Source: Bacteroidales bacterium (GTDB taxonomy: Bacteria > Bacteroidota > Bacteroidia > Bacteroidales > P3). Taken from it: a stretch of DNA of 64,000 nucleotides. Positions within the stretch are counted from its first letter, which is position 1. The number at the start of each line of letters is the position of its first letter. Below are positions 16,601-26,981 of this stretch, one piece after another. The notes below the pieces were generated by a model, which had not been told where the DNA came from, ran no database searches, and was given only the letters and a program-made list of their open reading frames with translations. The DNA lies in the NCBI GenBank assembly GCA_031263015.1, contig JAISGN010000002.1:89887-153886 (forward strand), given 5' to 3'. Both the position numbers and the translations under genes were made by a program.

Positions 16601-19027
16601 CTAAAATTCCAAAGAAAGCCTTGCGTTAAGTGTGCTTGGAGTGAGATAATTCGGCACTGCATACGAGCGGTTGTTCAGAGCAGAAACCCAAGTGTAGGAT
16701 ATGACGTTTTGATTTGAGAAGACGTTGAACCATTCTATGTTTAGCCAAATGCGTTTTATTACTTTCAGGAAATTATTCTTTGCCCATGAGGCGTTCTCGT
16801 CTTTTATGCGGAAGGTGAAAGCAATATCCGCTCTCATATAACTTGGCATCCGAGACGTGCGATAGTGCATCGGTGCATCGGGAGGACCATAAGGATAGCC
16901 TGTTCCGAAGTTAAAATTGAGGTAAATCCTAATAAACGGCATTCTTGGCAAGTAATCCTGAAAACTAATGTTCATATTAAACAACTGGTCGGTCGGTCTG
17001 GGAATATATCCCGCCCCATCGCCGTCAATATTCTCTCGTGTCTGCATCACCGACATTGTTATCCACGAATCTATACCTCGTATAAACTGACCGAAAAGAC
17101 GCAAATCAATTCCCTGAGCATAGCCTACCGCATTGTTTTGGGCGGAATATCGTATCCGAACGTTGTCTAATGTGTATGGAATCAAATCCCAGAGGTATTT
17201 ATAATAGATTGAGCCCAAGAAACGGAAGGGACGTCCCATCATTTTGAAGTTCCAGTCCGTTGAAAAGACCGCATGAACGGATTTTTGGCTCAAAATATTT
17301 TCGTTAATTGAGCCGTCAAAGCCACGATACTCCCTATAAAAAGGCGATTGTTGGTAAATACCGGCGGCAAACCTGAAAACGATGTCCTGTTTCCAATAAG
17401 GCTTGAAACTGATGCTTGCTCTCGGCGACACCAAAACTTCATTGTTGAACGTCCAAGCAGAGGAGCGGACGCCGGTATTAAGGAACATTAGCGTATGAGG
17501 AAGAAAGAATTTCCACTCTCTTTGTATGTATGCCGCAAAACGATAAGATGAAAGGTCGTTATTTGATTTATATATATTTTGAAGAAGAGGCGATTGAGGC
17601 GGATTTGGTTGCCCTATAATAATAGGAGGTTGCGGAATGCTGTAACCTGATGAATCAACGAGCTTCCATTCATTCTGCCTGTCATTAATAAGTTCGTATT
17701 GAGCCTTCATTGACCATTGCAGATTGCCATCGGCAAAGAGCAGCGTACCTTTATGTTCGGCATTAAATATTCTTGCTTGCAGACGATTGCGAGCGTGTTC
17801 TATGTATTTCCCTATGCCTTTTTCCACCGCCAAATCCTCACCTGCGCTTATGTCATTCAACCAATATTCGCCCTGAATGTCATAATTCTCGCTTTCATCA
17901 GTAGAAAAAGCGGATGTAATGAACTTTAAGGCGAGTCTTTCATTAGGATGGTGGCTCAAAACCAAAGAACCGAACATTGAATTAAAGACATCTTTTTCCT
18001 GTCCTTCAAAATAAACATATAGTTTGTACATTTCCGAGATGCTTCCGAACTTTGTATCCTTATAAACGGGGATAAAACTATAGCGATTGGAAGCATAATT
18101 GCCGAGAAACGCCAATGTAGTCTTCGGATTGAAGTCATAAGTCAGGTAAAGCTGCACATCATTAAACAGAGGCTTATAACTACCGGAATCATTGCCCGTT
18201 GTCAGCAAGCGTTCAACGTTTTTATTTCTGTAACCTATCTGAAAAGTCATTTTTTTGCCTATAACGCCTTCCAGATGTGCCGAACCGCCCATCAGACCCG
18301 CACTTACAGAACCGGCAAAGGTCTGCGGCTTGCGATATTTGATGTCTAAAACCGACGACATCTTGTCTCCGTACTTCGCATCGAAGCCTCCGGAGGAAAA
18401 ACTTACGTCAGAAACCATATCGGTATTAACGAAGCTCAACCCCTCTTGCTGAGCGGAGCGAATAAGGAATGGTCTGAATATCTCTATATCATTAACATAT
18501 ACCAGGTTTTCGTCATAATTTCCTCCTCTTACCGAATATTGTGATGAGAGTTCATTGTTTGACGATGTTCCTTCGCCCAATGATTTTATCACATTCTCAA
18601 TTCCGTTCGTTGGACCTGCGGATGTTTTTGCCCAATCAGGGTTTATCTTTGTTATTCCCTCATTTCTGTATGTATCTGATTTGATTGTAGTTTGCGGAAG
18701 GTTGATTCTCTCGGGAGCAAGCGATATTCTAACCTCCTGCCTCTCTCCATTACGCAAATGAAACGTCTTAATAATTTTTTTATACCCCGAATAAGAAAAT
18801 ATCACATCAACATTGACATTAGCAGGTATTGATATGGTAAATTTCCCATGCTTATCCGTAACCACCCCTACTCTTTTGGTTGTATTGGAAGTATAGATAT
18901 TTACCATATTCATAGGTTCGGTTGTTGCGGAATCGGCAATCACGCCAAAGACAACCGCATTCTGCTGAGCCTTAGCATAAAGCGACCCAACAAATGCAAG
19001 TAATATAAATATATATGTATGTTTCAC
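16601..19027 (-). CDS. TonB-dependent receptor with carboxypeptidase-regulatory N-domain
   Basis: An 808-residue outer-membrane receptor with a signal peptide at 1-20 (FILLAFVGSLYAKAQ). A CarboxypepD-regulatory-like domain (about 25-110, with GVVTDKHGKFTISIP) and a plug domain follow (about 115-235, with QYSVRGGNYDENLVYVNDIEIF and FSSGGFDAKYGDKMSSVLDI). The barrel runs to the C-terminus, ending in LSLEF. The substrate cannot be inferred: no SusD partner or transport gene is adjacent. Divergent from the giant surface protein gene. The -7 element TAAATTTG is at 19048-19055. Confidence 0.92.
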   Translation of the reverse strand: MKHTYIFILLAFVGSLYAKAQQNAVVFGVIADSATTEPMNMVNIYTSNTTKRVGVVTDKHGKFTISIPANVNVDVIFSYSGYKKIIKTFHLRNGERQEVRISLAPERINLPQTTIKSDTYRNEGITKINPDWAKTSAGPTNGIENVIKSLGEGTSSNNELSSQYSVRGGNYDENLVYVNDIEIFRPFLIRSAQQEGLSFVNTDMVSDVSFSSGGFDAKYGDKMSSVLDIKYRKPQTFAGSVSAGLMGGSAHLEGVIGKKMTFQIGYRNKNVERLLTTGNDSGSYKPLFNDVQLYLTYDFNPKTTLAFLGNYASNRYSFIPVYKDTKFGSISEMYKLYVYFEGQEKDVFNSMFGSLVLSHHPNERLALKFITSAFSTDESENYDIQGEYWLNDISAGEDLAVEKGIGKYIEHARNRLQARIFNAEHKGTLLFADGNLQWSMKAQYELINDRQNEWKLVDSSGYSIPQPPIIIGQPNPPQSPLLQNIYKSNNDLSSYRFAAYIQREWKFFLPHTLMFLNTGVRSSAWTFNNEVLVSPRASISFKPYWKQDIVFRFAAGIYQQSPFYREYRGFDGSINENILSQKSVHAVFSTDWNFKMMGRPFRFLGSIYYKYLWDLIPYTLDNVRIRYSAQNNAVGYAQGIDLRLFGQFIRGIDSWITMSVMQTRENIDGDGAGYIPRPTDQLFNMNISFQDYLPRMPFIRIYLNFNFGTGYPYGPPDAPMHYRTSRMPSYMRADIAFTFRIKDENASWAKNNFLKVIKRIWLNIEWFNVFSNQNVISYTWVSALNNRSYAVPNYLTPSTLNARLSLEF

Positions 19028-19047
19028 TCGTTACAAATTAGAAGCGG

Positions 19048-19055
19048 CAAATTTA
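19048..19055 (-). promoter_or_regulatory. -7 promoter element of the TonB receptor gene
   Basis: The minus strand reads TAAATTTG, 20 bases before the receptor start codon at 19027. Confidence 0.5.
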
Positions 19056-19129
19056 ATACTTTTTCTCATAAAAACTCTATTTGCCTTTGTTTTATTGTAT
19101 TAAACTTAAAACTTACGAGCTTCATTCCA

Positions 19130-19265
19130 TACGATTACCAAAGGCTGTTCGGTGAAAATGAAACAGCCTTTCGTTCGCACCAAACAGCCTTTCATTTTCA
19201 TAAAACAGCCTTTGGTTGGGATATAATTTCGGTGCGGTATGGACAAACGGCATTTTATTATGATT
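19130..19265. repeat. 21-bp phased repeat array, AAACAGCCTTT family (locus C)
   Basis: Cores begin at 19140 (AAAGGCTGTTC, inverted), 19161, 19182 and 19203 (AAACAGCCTTT), then 19245 (AAACGGCATTT). All are in one 21-base register; the position at 19224 is occupied by a degenerate unit containing GGTGCGGTATG. The first two cores form an inverted repeat able to make a hairpin. It occupies part of the 461-base gap between two divergent genes. Confidence 0.9.
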
Positions 19266-19402
19266 AAGTCAAATACGATGTCGGTATGCGCAAACAAGAA
19301 TACTTTCAAAAAAAATAATATCCTTTATAGTGCTTATTTTCAGTAATTTTTCTAAGTTTTAAAATAAAAAAAATGAGGTTACAATGATAAAAAACAAGTT
19401 AT

Positions 19403-19436
19403 TTTGCTTTTTAAAGAAAAAAATATTGTACCTTTG
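19403..19436 (+). promoter_or_regulatory. Promoter of the giant surface protein gene
   Basis: TTTG at 19403-19406 and TACCTTTG at 19429-19436, separated by 22 bases (the consensus spacing is about 19-21). It precedes a 45-base leader before the ATG at 19489. Confidence 0.6.
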
Positions 19437-19488
19437 CCGCCTGATTTAAAATTATTATTATAAAGTTATAAAACAAATTCGTATTGTT

Positions 19489-22400
19489 ATGAAGTTAAGA
19501 AAACTTATTGTTTTGTCCTCGTTTGTCGGCTTTTTATTATCCGCAAACGGTAGTGTGGGGCAAGTCGTTTATGGCAATCTCAACGCCTATCTGAAAACGG
19601 CAAATGGCACAACGACAAGTGCAGGCAGTGCTTCCAATCCATATCTTATAACAAGTGCAAGAGACCTTGACACATTATCATGGTATGTGCGTGGAGGGGC
19701 GCCTTCTTATACTAATGTGGATTATTCCGCATTTTGCTCGGGAACATATTTCAAAATCACGCAGCATATTGATATGTCTGTAACATCCGGCACAGACCAG
19801 TTCGGAGGTGCTTATACAAGAACGGAAAGAGCCTCCAACTTTATCCCTATCGGAGGAAGGCAGCAGAATGCTGATGGGTCTATTGTTGTAAATACAAACT
19901 ATCAGTTTAGAGGCAGGATTAATTACAATGTAGGAGTTACGGATACGATGGAAATTTCAAACTTGAACATCACAGGAACGAACACCTACACCGGATTAAT
20001 CGGATATCTATATGGGAATCAAATATCTTATACCCCTTATGTATACTATATTAAATTAATAAATCCTCATATTACAGGAGGTCAATACACAGGAGGTATT
20101 GTAGCATATACTGATTATAGCTATTCTACTTCTTATGCCCCTAGTATTTATTATTGTTTTATTGAGGGAGGAAGTATTGCAGGTGCGTCTTATGTCGGAG
20201 GAGTGGTAGGTTATCTGAATAGTTATTCCTATTTTTATTATTCGGGAGCAAAAAATACTACTATTACAGGGACAAGTAATAGCAACTATTATGGAGGAGT
20301 TTTGGGTTATCGTAGCAGTGGCTATTCTTATGTTTATTATTTAACATCGGATAATGTTAATGTCAGTGGTTATGCTTACGTAGGAGGAATAGCAGGCAAT
20401 AGTTATTATCTTTATTATTGCAAAAGTAATAATGATACTGTTATTGCCTCAAACAATTATGCAGGTGGAATCGCAGGAAGCAGTTCTTCTAATCTCTACT
20501 CTCAATCTACAAATTGTTATGTTAAAGGCTTAAATTATGTAGGAGGCATATCAGGTAATGGAACTTCTCAAGGTAGTAATAGTAGTAGTACTAATACTTT
20601 TGCTACAAATTGCCACATTGAAGGACAAAATTACGTTGGTGGTATAACTGGTAGTGGAAGTATATCTGGCGGCGCTTATGCAATAAATGATACAATAATA
20701 GGCACAAGCTACGTAGGCGGACTTGCAGGTAGCGGTAGTGCATCTTCTGCTTATGCTAAAAATCTGTACATTCAGGGAGCATCTTATGTTGGCGGTATGG
20801 TAGGACAATCTTCCGGTTACTCTACAAACAGTTACACTATGAATTGTAAAGTTAGAGGTGTTTCTTATGTCGGAGGTTTTCAGGGAACAGGTAGTTCTTA
20901 CGGCGGAGCCAATTGTTATGCTACAAACAAGGTTGATAGAATTTCAGGTACAAGCGCCACCTTTGGAGGCTTCACTGGTAATCAGACAGGAGATACCAGA
21001 AACTTTTCAGGCTATTATGCCGATACTTGGGCAGGCACTGACGGCGGAGGCTTGAACTGGAGCGACACAATGCAATACGACTACACAAAAAAAGCACAAA
21101 TGGGTGTTGAAATGACAGAGGCAGATATGCAAACAGATTGCTTTGTGCATCTTTTGGCAAAAAGCTCTTCTGCCGGATATGCTAGCGTTAGTTATAACAT
21201 TTGGCAAAAAGACGACGGGTCGCCCGGCAATGGCGGTTTCCCTACTCTTACATGGACAGGCTGGGGAACAAACCCAGCAACCTACGACCCTGCAACAACA
21301 GATTGTATGCCTGTCCTCGGCAGGAGCAATGCTTGCGGAGACTATCAATTGACCAATCATACAAATAGCAACTATACTTCAACACTCGGCACATCTTCCA
21401 ATCCTTACATCATTGCAAACAAAGAAGACCTTGCTGTTTTGTCAAGATTTGTTAGAAACGACCTTACTCCTTACAACAGTGGTAACAACACATACAACTG
21501 TTATTTCTCACTTACGGCAGACCTTGATTTGAGTTCTTACACCAATTGGACTCCAATAGGAGGAAGATTTTTGGATAGCGTACATTTTGCTCCTGCTCCG
21601 GAGTGGTTTCGGTTCGGAGGAATATTTGACGGACAAAATCATTTGATTTCTAATCTTAAAGTAAATTATGCCGGTCAATTCAATGGTTTATTTGGTAATT
21701 CATACTCCCCCAACTTCTCATCTACTAATATCTCAAACCTTAGGTTCTTCAAGCCTAATGTCCGTGGAACAGGCTATACTGCTGCATTAAGCGGATATTC
21801 TTACGGTACATATAACAACATAAGAATAGATAGTGCTACTATTGTTGGATCAGGTGGTGATTACGTCGGAGGTATTATTGGCTACAGAGGGATTCTGAAT
21901 AACGATACAATAACCAATTCTTCCATTACAGGAGGCAGGAACTACGTTGGAAGTATGGCAGGATATGGGTATGGAAATGTATCATATTGCTTTGTTAATA
22001 ATTGTAATATCTCAGGTAGCGGTTCTTATACCGGCGGCATATCTGGTACTAACTCATCTTACACGTTCACAGATTGTGCAGTTAAAAACTCAAATATTAG
22101 CGGAAATTCTGATGTCGGAGGGATAGCGGGACAAGGATATAATTTTTCTAATTGTATTGTACATAAAATTTCAGTTACCGGAACATCTAGTGAAGTTGGA
22201 GGTATGTCCGGATATAACAGTAATGGTAGTATTTCAAATTGTACTGCCGATAGTATTTCTGTTACAGGAGCAAATTATGTTGGAGGTTTAAACGGAAATA
22301 ATTATTACGGTTCTATTACTAACAGCCAAATAACCAACTCCTCCGTTAAAGGAACAAGTAACAATGTAGGTGGTATGATAGGTTATTCATCATATAATAG

Positions 22401-25400
22401 CTCAATTAATACAAGTTATGCCCTAATGGTAAAAGTTGAAGGTAACCAGTATGTAGGAGGACTTTACGGGTATGGGTATTACGGAACTATAACTAACTCT
22501 TATGCTATGGGTGATACTGTTAAAGGTGTTTCTAATGTAGGAGGTCTTAAAGGTTACGCATACCCAAGTAATGGTTCATATATGACCAGCAACTCTTACT
22601 CTACTATGAAGATAAGCAGGAAGTCAGGCAATAATACTACTTTCGGCGGCTTGGCAGGCAACTCTGCTCCTTCTTACGCAAATTCTTACTACGCTACAAA
22701 CTGGCGTGGCATTGATGCTTCCGGTAACGATTGGGCTAATGTTCCTGATGGGGCTGACTTTGGCGACCCTGTAACCATACTTGATATGAGAACCAACTGC
22801 TTTGTGTTGTATTTGCTCGGCACTAATTCCAAAACAACCGGAGCATGGCAAAGAGCTCAATCGGGCGAGAACGATGATACTCCTGTTCTCAGAAGAGAAG
22901 CAAGAGGTTCCGATGCGGTTGATGAGCAGGCAATGGGATTATGTTTCCCTGTGCTTGGCTATGGTAATTACAGACTTACTACTTCTCCTCCCGACTCTCT
23001 TTTTGATGCAAACATAGGTGCAAGTGCCGATAACCCTTATCTTTTGGCAGCACCTGCAGACTTTACTACTCTTTCCCGTTTTGTAAAAGACGACTACCAT
23101 AATATTGCTAACGGCAACACATACCAAAAATATTTCTTTGTAACAACTGACGTAAATATGTCTTCCGTTCCTAACTTCACTCCTATCGGAGGCAGAAACC
23201 GCTCAGGCAAGCTGGCTTATGATCAAAACTCTTTCTGTGGTATAATGGACGGCAACAACAAAGTTATCAGCAACTACACTATCAACAGTTCTACAGATTA
23301 TACGGGTTTCTTTGGCATTATGTCCAATGATGCGGGTGTGGGCTTAGTCAGAAACTTCAACCTTGCTGCCCCTAACATTACCAGTTCGGGTCAATATACC
23401 GGAGGCTTTTGCGGAATGTATGGACGCTTTACCAATTGTAATGTTGTCGGAGGAATAGTTAGAGGCAACAATAGTTATACAGGAGGTTTCTCAGGTGCTT
23501 ACGGTACTTTCGCTAACTGCATAGTTGACGGCACAAGCGTAACAGGTCGCAATTATACGGGAGGTTTTTCAGGATACACTCAATATACTACTACTACGAC
23601 TTTCCTTAACTGTGCTGCAAATAATGTTAATGTTAGTGCTTCCGGTTATCAGTATGTCGGAGGTTTCATAGGATATATGATGAAATACAATGCTTCTAAT
23701 ACAAATATTACCAATTGCTTTACTCGTAATACAAATGTTACAGGCTATTCTTATGTTGGTGGCTTTATAGGACAGTTGGCTCTTTATTCCACCGGCAGTC
23801 CTACTTACTGGAATTATGTTCCTCCAATCCATAACGCTTTTGCCAGCGGCGGAAAAGTTACAGGCTCTTCTACTAATGTTGGTGGGTTTGCAGGCGCTGT
23901 TCCTATTGAAGAGGGACGCACTGACAACTTCCTTTTCAATATATATTCTACCGATACGGTATATGGAAGTACTTCTTCAACCGGCTATGCGGGCGGACTT
24001 ATCGGACGAGGTGGTTATAATAGTACATGGATAAATCAACCTGCGGTAGGTCATTATTTCAACCAATGGCGAGGAGGCTCTACTTATAACCCTTCTTGGC
24101 AGGCAGGCACACAACAAACACCTGCAACTATGCAAGCTGCTGCTTTTGTAAATACTATAAATGCAGGCTCTAATCCTGCCAATCCGTTTATGCAAGACCC
24201 TGCCGATCATAACTACGGCTACCCTGTTTTCAAATGGGATGAGATAAAAGTCAATAACATTGCAGCGACCAATTTTGTTGCCGACACAAATGGTTCGGGA
24301 CAAATTGTATGCAGTGCAAGACTAAATGCCTATATTCTTAATGCCGGCTTTATTGACAGCGTAGGTACATATTTCTTCCGCTATCGTATGAAATTAGCAG
24401 GAAACACTTACTCTGCATGGACAATAGCTCCTGCCGTGAAGCGTCATCCAGATACTATCAACTTTTACAAAGCTGACTTAACTAACTTAGTATTTGATAC
24501 GACATACCAATTCCAAGCCTTCGTATTAACAGGGAACTTGTCTAATCCATTGCCGGGTGATACAATCTTCGCTCCCGACACGCTTTCTTTCTACACAAAA
24601 GACTATCTGGTATTAGCACTTGTGCCTACGGATATTGCTTATTCCAATTTCACTATGAACGGTTTGGTTGATGTATGGACAGGTTATGCAGCAATATCGT
24701 CTCTTCAATTCCAATATTGGAAAGGAGCACCTACCATAACTTCTCCTACTATCACAACAATACCTATATCTCCTGCTTCCCTCGCTGTGAGCGACTCAAT
24801 ATCTTATGCTATTGCTCCTCATACCCTTGACCACTCCTCTCAATACTCTTATCGTGTTGTTGTAATTCGTGGTGGAGACACAATACGTTCGGTAATTCAG
24901 ACAACATGGACAAAAATGTTCACTCTGCAAACACTGCAACCAAGCACTTCAATAGGCGAAGCCGACATCAATGCTTCGGTTGTATTCAATGGTGCTAAAC
25001 CGTCTAACATTAACTTTGAATGGTGGGAATACGATTCTGCCGTTACTAATCGCGTGGGCAGCTCACATATTGTCAGTGTAGGCGATGACTCTACGTCAGG
25101 AAATCGTACTGCAAATATTCAAAACCTTACCACTCTCCATACTTATGCTTATCGTATTTATGCAACCTTTGACGGCTCTGTGCGCAATAGTGATACAATG
25201 AAATTCGTCAGCAAACTTTTCAATTATCCTATTACTACTATCCGTACAGGTAAAACAATAACAATTACAGACGCTATTATTGCCGACACAACTATTACCA
25301 TCAACGGTGTCTTGCCGCGTTTCAGAATAGAAGACGGAGGTAGTCTTATTAATCTTACTACTTCTCCGTTTATGCCGATTAACAACAATCCTGTTATAGA

Positions 25401-26703
25401 AAGAAAACTGCTCAACGAAAGGTATCTCTTCGTCAGCTCACCTCGCGACACTATGTCCGCAAAAACTTATCTCGGTATTACAGGTGGTTTGGATAATCCT
25501 ATATACGGCAATCCTGAAAACGGCTATGGAGTGTCTATACTTTACTTTATGTACGATTACAACGCTTGGAACGACAATTTCTCTTACATGACTTACTTAG
25601 GACGTAACAGCAAGATGTATCCCGGTGAAGGTTATTTCGCTTATATGCTCGATGCCGACTTCGAAAGCAACGGTACGTCTTATGCAACTCCACAAGGTAC
25701 GGAAGTGAAAAACATTACAACAGGCGGTAATCTATATTACAGAGATACTACCATTACTTTGACTAATGAGGGTCCCGTTCATACTTATTACAGCCAGATT
25801 GATGCTATGTGGTACTCGCTCGGCAATCCCTATCCTGCTAATATGTGGGCTAAAAACTTTATTGACACTAATGCAAACGAACTTAGCACACAATACATAT
25901 ATCGTTTCAAACCAGACCAGACTTGGCAACCACTCGGTGCAAATGCTTCCGACAGTATAAAAATGGGTGAGGGATTCTTCGTCAGCGGTAAGGACGGTGT
26001 AAATAGCAGAACGCACTCCTTCGCTTTCAAAAACTCGCATACCGTTCATCCTGCCAAGAAGTCCTCAGTCATTGACTCTAAAATAAGCATTAACGTCATT
26101 GCCAACGGAAACAATGCCAACGCTACGATGTTCATTAACCAAAATGCTCAAAACGGATTTGACCAATATGACGCTTATAAGATTTTAGGTTGGAATTATG
26201 ATATATGCGAACCGTACTTTATAATAGATGACAATGCCGCTGCATTCAATTCTATCGCTACTATCCCGTATGAATGTCCTCTTAACATCAATGCATACAA
26301 GGACAACAGGATTGAAATAAGATTCGCAGACATTCCCGAAGGTTTAGACGTCTTTCTAATAGACAACGGACTTGAAACAAAAGTTTATAACGGCTACTCT
26401 TACAACACCGAGATTGATGCCGGCAGCAACGACAACAGGTTTAAGATTCGTATCAAAGGTAATGCGCTAAACGATGTAGCTTCTAATGACATAAGTATGT
26501 GGATTGCCGAAGACAGACTTAATATTAACGGAGAGAACCTTAAAGATGTGGTAATATACAATGCTCTCGGGCAGGTGGTGTATGGCAAAAACATATCAGG
26601 AAACGCTTTCTCCGATATGCTTGCCATTCCTGACGGAACTTACACCGCTAAGACAACAAGCAAAAAGGCTTCCAAAACCATTAAATTTGTTATCGTTCAT
26701 TAA
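19489..26703 (+). CDS. Giant GLUG-repeat surface protein with T9SS sorting domain
   Basis: 2,404 residues with a signal peptide at 1-24 (LIVLSSFVGFLLSANGSVGQ). Three large modules begin near residues 51, 637 and 1177. Each opens with a DLDTLSWYVRGG/DLAVLSRFVRN/DFTTLSRFVKD block, then a calcium-like or glycan-like FIPIGG/WTPIGG/FTPIGG segment. A long run of GLUG motifs (YVGGxxG, about 20 residues apart) follows, predicted as a beta-helix. Residues 1600-1950 look fibronectin-like. The last ~75 residues (LNINGENLKDVVIYNALGQ...KFVIVH) match the T9SS type A C-terminal sorting domain. A secreted, surface-anchored adhesin or glycan-binding protein is the best inference. It is a single gene with its own promoter. 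Confidence 0.9.
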   Translation: MKLRKLIVLSSFVGFLLSANGSVGQVVYGNLNAYLKTANGTTTSAGSASNPYLITSARDLDTLSWYVRGGAPSYTNVDYSAFCSGTYFKITQHIDMSVTSGTDQFGGAYTRTERASNFIPIGGRQQNADGSIVVNTNYQFRGRINYNVGVTDTMEISNLNITGTNTYTGLIGYLYGNQISYTPYVYYIKLINPHITGGQYTGGIVAYTDYSYSTSYAPSIYYCFIEGGSIAGASYVGGVVGYLNSYSYFYYSGAKNTTITGTSNSNYYGGVLGYRSSGYSYVYYLTSDNVNVSGYAYVGGIAGNSYYLYYCKSNNDTVIASNNYAGGIAGSSSSNLYSQSTNCYVKGLNYVGGISGNGTSQGSNSSSTNTFATNCHIEGQNYVGGITGSGSISGGAYAINDTIIGTSYVGGLAGSGSASSAYAKNLYIQGASYVGGMVGQSSGYSTNSYTMNCKVRGVSYVGGFQGTGSSYGGANCYATNKVDRISGTSATFGGFTGNQTGDTRNFSGYYADTWAGTDGGGLNWSDTMQYDYTKKAQMGVEMTEADMQTDCFVHLLAKSSSAGYASVSYNIWQKDDGSPGNGGFPTLTWTGWGTNPATYDPATTDCMPVLGRSNACGDYQLTNHTNSNYTSTLGTSSNPYIIANKEDLAVLSRFVRNDLTPYNSGNNTYNCYFSLTADLDLSSYTNWTPIGGRFLDSVHFAPAPEWFRFGGIFDGQNHLISNLKVNYAGQFNGLFGNSYSPNFSSTNISNLRFFKPNVRGTGYTAALSGYSYGTYNNIRIDSATIVGSGGDYVGGIIGYRGILNNDTITNSSITGGRNYVGSMAGYGYGNVSYCFVNNCNISGSGSYTGGISGTNSSYTFTDCAVKNSNISGNSDVGGIAGQGYNFSNCIVHKISVTGTSSEVGGMSGYNSNGSISNCTADSISVTGANYVGGLNGNNYYGSITNSQITNSSVKGTSNNVGGMIGYSSYNSSINTSYALMVKVEGNQYVGGLYGYGYYGTITNSYAMGDTVKGVSNVGGLKGYAYPSNGSYMTSNSYSTMKISRKSGNNTTFGGLAGNSAPSYANSYYATNWRGIDASGNDWANVPDGADFGDPVTILDMRTNCFVLYLLGTNSKTTGAWQRAQSGENDDTPVLRREARGSDAVDEQAMGLCFPVLGYGNYRLTTSPPDSLFDANIGASADNPYLLAAPADFTTLSRFVKDDYHNIANGNTYQKYFFVTTDVNMSSVPNFTPIGGRNRSGKLAYDQNSFCGIMDGNNKVISNYTINSSTDYTGFFGIMSNDAGVGLVRNFNLAAPNITSSGQYTGGFCGMYGRFTNCNVVGGIVRGNNSYTGGFSGAYGTFANCIVDGTSVTGRNYTGGFSGYTQYTTTTTFLNCAANNVNVSASGYQYVGGFIGYMMKYNASNTNITNCFTRNTNVTGYSYVGGFIGQLALYSTGSPTYWNYVPPIHNAFASGGKVTGSSTNVGGFAGAVPIEEGRTDNFLFNIYSTDTVYGSTSSTGYAGGLIGRGGYNSTWINQPAVGHYFNQWRGGSTYNPSWQAGTQQTPATMQAAAFVNTINAGSNPANPFMQDPADHNYGYPVFKWDEIKVNNIAATNFVADTNGSGQIVCSARLNAYILNAGFIDSVGTYFFRYRMKLAGNTYSAWTIAPAVKRHPDTINFYKADLTNLVFDTTYQFQAFVLTGNLSNPLPGDTIFAPDTLSFYTKDYLVLALVPTDIAYSNFTMNGLVDVWTGYAAISSLQFQYWKGAPTITSPTITTIPISPASLAVSDSISYAIAPHTLDHSSQYSYRVVVIRGGDTIRSVIQTTWTKMFTLQTLQPSTSIGEADINASVVFNGAKPSNINFEWWEYDSAVTNRVGSSHIVSVGDDSTSGNRTANIQNLTTLHTYAYRIYATFDGSVRNSDTMKFVSKLFNYPITTIRTGKTITITDAIIADTTITINGVLPRFRIEDGGSLINLTTSPFMPINNNPVIERKLLNERYLFVSSPRDTMSAKTYLGITGGLDNPIYGNPENGYGVSILYFMYDYNAWNDNFSYMTYLGRNSKMYPGEGYFAYMLDADFESNGTSYATPQGTEVKNITTGGNLYYRDTTITLTNEGPVHTYYSQIDAMWYSLGNPYPANMWAKNFIDTNANELSTQYIYRFKPDQTWQPLGANASDSIKMGEGFFVSGKDGVNSRTHSFAFKNSHTVHPAKKSSVIDSKISINVIANGNNANATMFINQNAQNGFDQYDAYKILGWNYDICEPYFIIDDNAAAFNSIATIPYECPLNINAYKDNRIEIRFADIPEGLDVFLIDNGLETKVYNGYSYNTEIDAGSNDNRFKIRIKGNALNDVASNDISMWIAEDRLNINGENLKDVVIYNALGQVVYGKNISGNAFSDMLAIPDGTYTAKTTSKKASKTIKFVIVH

Positions 26704-26729
26704 GACTTTAACAATAGTCCGTGTCGGAC

Positions 26730-26900
26730 TGACATTACTTCTTATAAAAGGCTGTTGTGCGTGTCGCACTAACATTACATTCTGATAAAAGGCTGTTTCG
26801 TAAAAATGAAACAGCCTTTTATTTTTATGAAACGCCGTTTCGTGCGAGCGAAAGGCTGTTTCATTTTTGCCAAACAGCGTTTTATTTTGAGCAAATGGGA
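26730..26900. repeat. 21-bp phased repeat array (locus D)
   Basis: Cores begin at 26747 and 26788 (AAAGGCTGTT), 26809 (AAACAGCCTTT), 26830 (AAACGCCGTTT), 26851 (AAAGGCTGTTT) and 26872 (AAACAGCGTTT). Spacing is 21 bases except one 41-base interval. Two GTCG-centred palindromes (AGTCCGTGTCGGACT at 26716 and GTGCGTGTCGCAC at 26757) sit among them. It lies between convergent genes. Confidence 0.9.
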
Positions 26901-26981
26901 AATGGCGACAACAATAGCCGATAAGGCAACGATGAATGCCGATATTGCGAGTGTTAAAAGAAGAAAGAAAGGGCGGGAAGG

